Below, one piece after another: positions 63,575 through 64,000 of a DNA stretch of 64,000 nucleotides (position 1 is the first letter of the stretch; each line of letters opens with the position of its first letter). The notes under the pieces are model-generated. The model did not search any database. It worked only from the letters and a program-made list of their open reading frames with translations, and had not been told where the DNA came from. The position numbers and the translations under genes were made by a program. Origin of the DNA: Rhodococcus sp. CH91 (GTDB lineage Bacteria; Actinomycetota; Actinomycetes; Mycobacteriales; Mycobacteriaceae); contig NZ_JAKFYR010000002.1 in assembly GCF_022554085.1 (NCBI RefSeq), positions 124,001 through 188,000 of the forward strand, in the 5' to 3' direction.

Positions 63575-64000
63575 ATGGCTGTCTACGCACTCGGCGAGCG
63601 TGTCCCCGATATCCATCCCGACGCCTGGGTTCATCCCGACGCGGTCGTGATCGGCAATGTCACCCTCGGTGCCGGCGCCTCCGTGTGGCCGTCCGCGGTG
63701 CTGCGGGGGGACTACGGGACGATCACCGTGGGGGAGAAGACCAACATCCAGGACGGCACGATCATCCACTGCACCGCGATCGAGGCCACCCTCATCGGGG
63801 CCCGGTGCGTCGTCGGTCACAACGCGCACATCGAGGGCGCCACGATCGGCGACGGTGCCCTGATCGGATCGGGCTCCCTCGTCCTCAACGGTTCCGTCAT
63901 CGGTGCCGGCGCCCAGGTCGCCGCCGGTGCGCTGATCCCTCCGCGGTTCGAACTGCCGGCCCGCCGCATGGCGATGGGTGTCCCGGCGAAGGTGCGGGAG
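63575..64000 (+). CDS. Gamma-carbonic-anhydrase-like hexapeptide protein (cut by window end)
   Basis: 142 codons to the window edge. ATG at 63575, GGAG ahead and a TAGGTT element 8 bases upstream. Left-handed beta-helix repeats (IGNVTLGAGASVWPSAVLRGDYGTITVGEKTNIQDGTIIH, IGARCVVGHNAHIEGATIGDGALIGSG) with His in IIHC and GHNAH fit the zinc-binding class of gamma carbonic anhydrases (CaiE/PaaY/YrdA group). Enzymatic activity unknown. Confidence 0.85.
   Translation, partial: MAVYALGERVPDIHPDAWVHPDAVVIGNVTLGAGASVWPSAVLRGDYGTITVGEKTNIQDGTIIHCTAIEATLIGARCVVGHNAHIEGATIGDGALIGSGSLVLNGSVIGAGAQVAAGALIPPRFELPARRMAMGVPAKVRE

Noticed and set aside
1-64000. tRNA, rRNA, CRISPR arrays, insertion sequences or prophage
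   Set aside because: None was recognised by eye: no repeat-spacer series, transposase motif or integrase was found. A tRNAscan, Rfam or ISfinder search would be decisive.

Overview
The window is a 64 kb piece of a high-GC actinobacterial chromosome, most likely Rhodococcus or a close mycolic-acid relative. The evidence is the codon use, frequent GTG starts and 4-base gene overlaps, and the conserved block valS-folC-DUF4233-ndk-rne-rplU-rpmA-obg-proB. No rRNA, tRNA, CRISPR array or insertion sequence was recognised. About 58 protein genes are called; one (an LigD-type polymerase) is frameshifted and one is a truncated hydrolase remnant. Both ends of the window cut a gene.

Layout. 0-3.8 kb: end of an acyl-CoA dehydrogenase, MaoC hydratase, thioesterase, SDR and an exported lipase (lipid or steroid type CoA catabolism). 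3.8-11.5 kb: fdhD, ammonium channel amt, XRE-cupin regulator and the glxD-glxC-glxB-glnT set, a split glutamate-synthase-like enzyme plus a GlnT ligase. 11.6-22.4 kb: an eight-gene catabolic operon (acyl-CoA ligase fused to an alpha/beta hydrolase, SDR, amidase, crotonase, glutaryl-CoA-dehydrogenase-like enzyme, MaoC, MHS transporter, second acyl-CoA dehydrogenase), divergent from a TetR regulator. 22.6-27.3 kb: a dimethylamine-monooxygenase-like (HODM/Dmm) operon, a DHFR-like protein and a DAO-family flavoprotein. 27.5-35 kb: small unlinked genes, an orphan type VII secretion-like locus and an LPG-synthase-type membrane-lipid enzyme. 35-50.7 kb: PdxK-type kinase, S9 peptidase and the housekeeping block. 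50.7-54.2 kb: sirtuin, ATP-dependent DNA ligase and the broken polymerase. 54.2-57.6 kb: hydroxyacid dehydrogenase and ectABC. 57.7-64 kb: RecQ-phosphoribosyltransferase fusion, succinate CoA-transferase, DUF3515 lipoprotein-like protein, thiL and a gamma-carbonic-anhydrase-like protein (cut by the window end).

The most interesting reading is metabolic. The Dmm/HODM proteins would demethylate a secondary amine to methylamine. GlnT plus GlxBCD are homologous to gamma-glutamylmethylamide synthetase and N-methylglutamate synthase. The DAO flavoprotein could oxidise an N-methyl amino acid, and Amt would handle released ammonium. Together they could form a two-locus methylated-amine nitrogen pathway; this is inference. 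Regulatory signals seen directly include a perfect CRP/GlxR-type palindrome before ectABC, an 18-bp inverted repeat between tetR and the catabolic operon, a 17-bp palindrome before the XRE gene, a 31-bp inverted repeat before the CoA-transferase, and several strong hairpin terminators.
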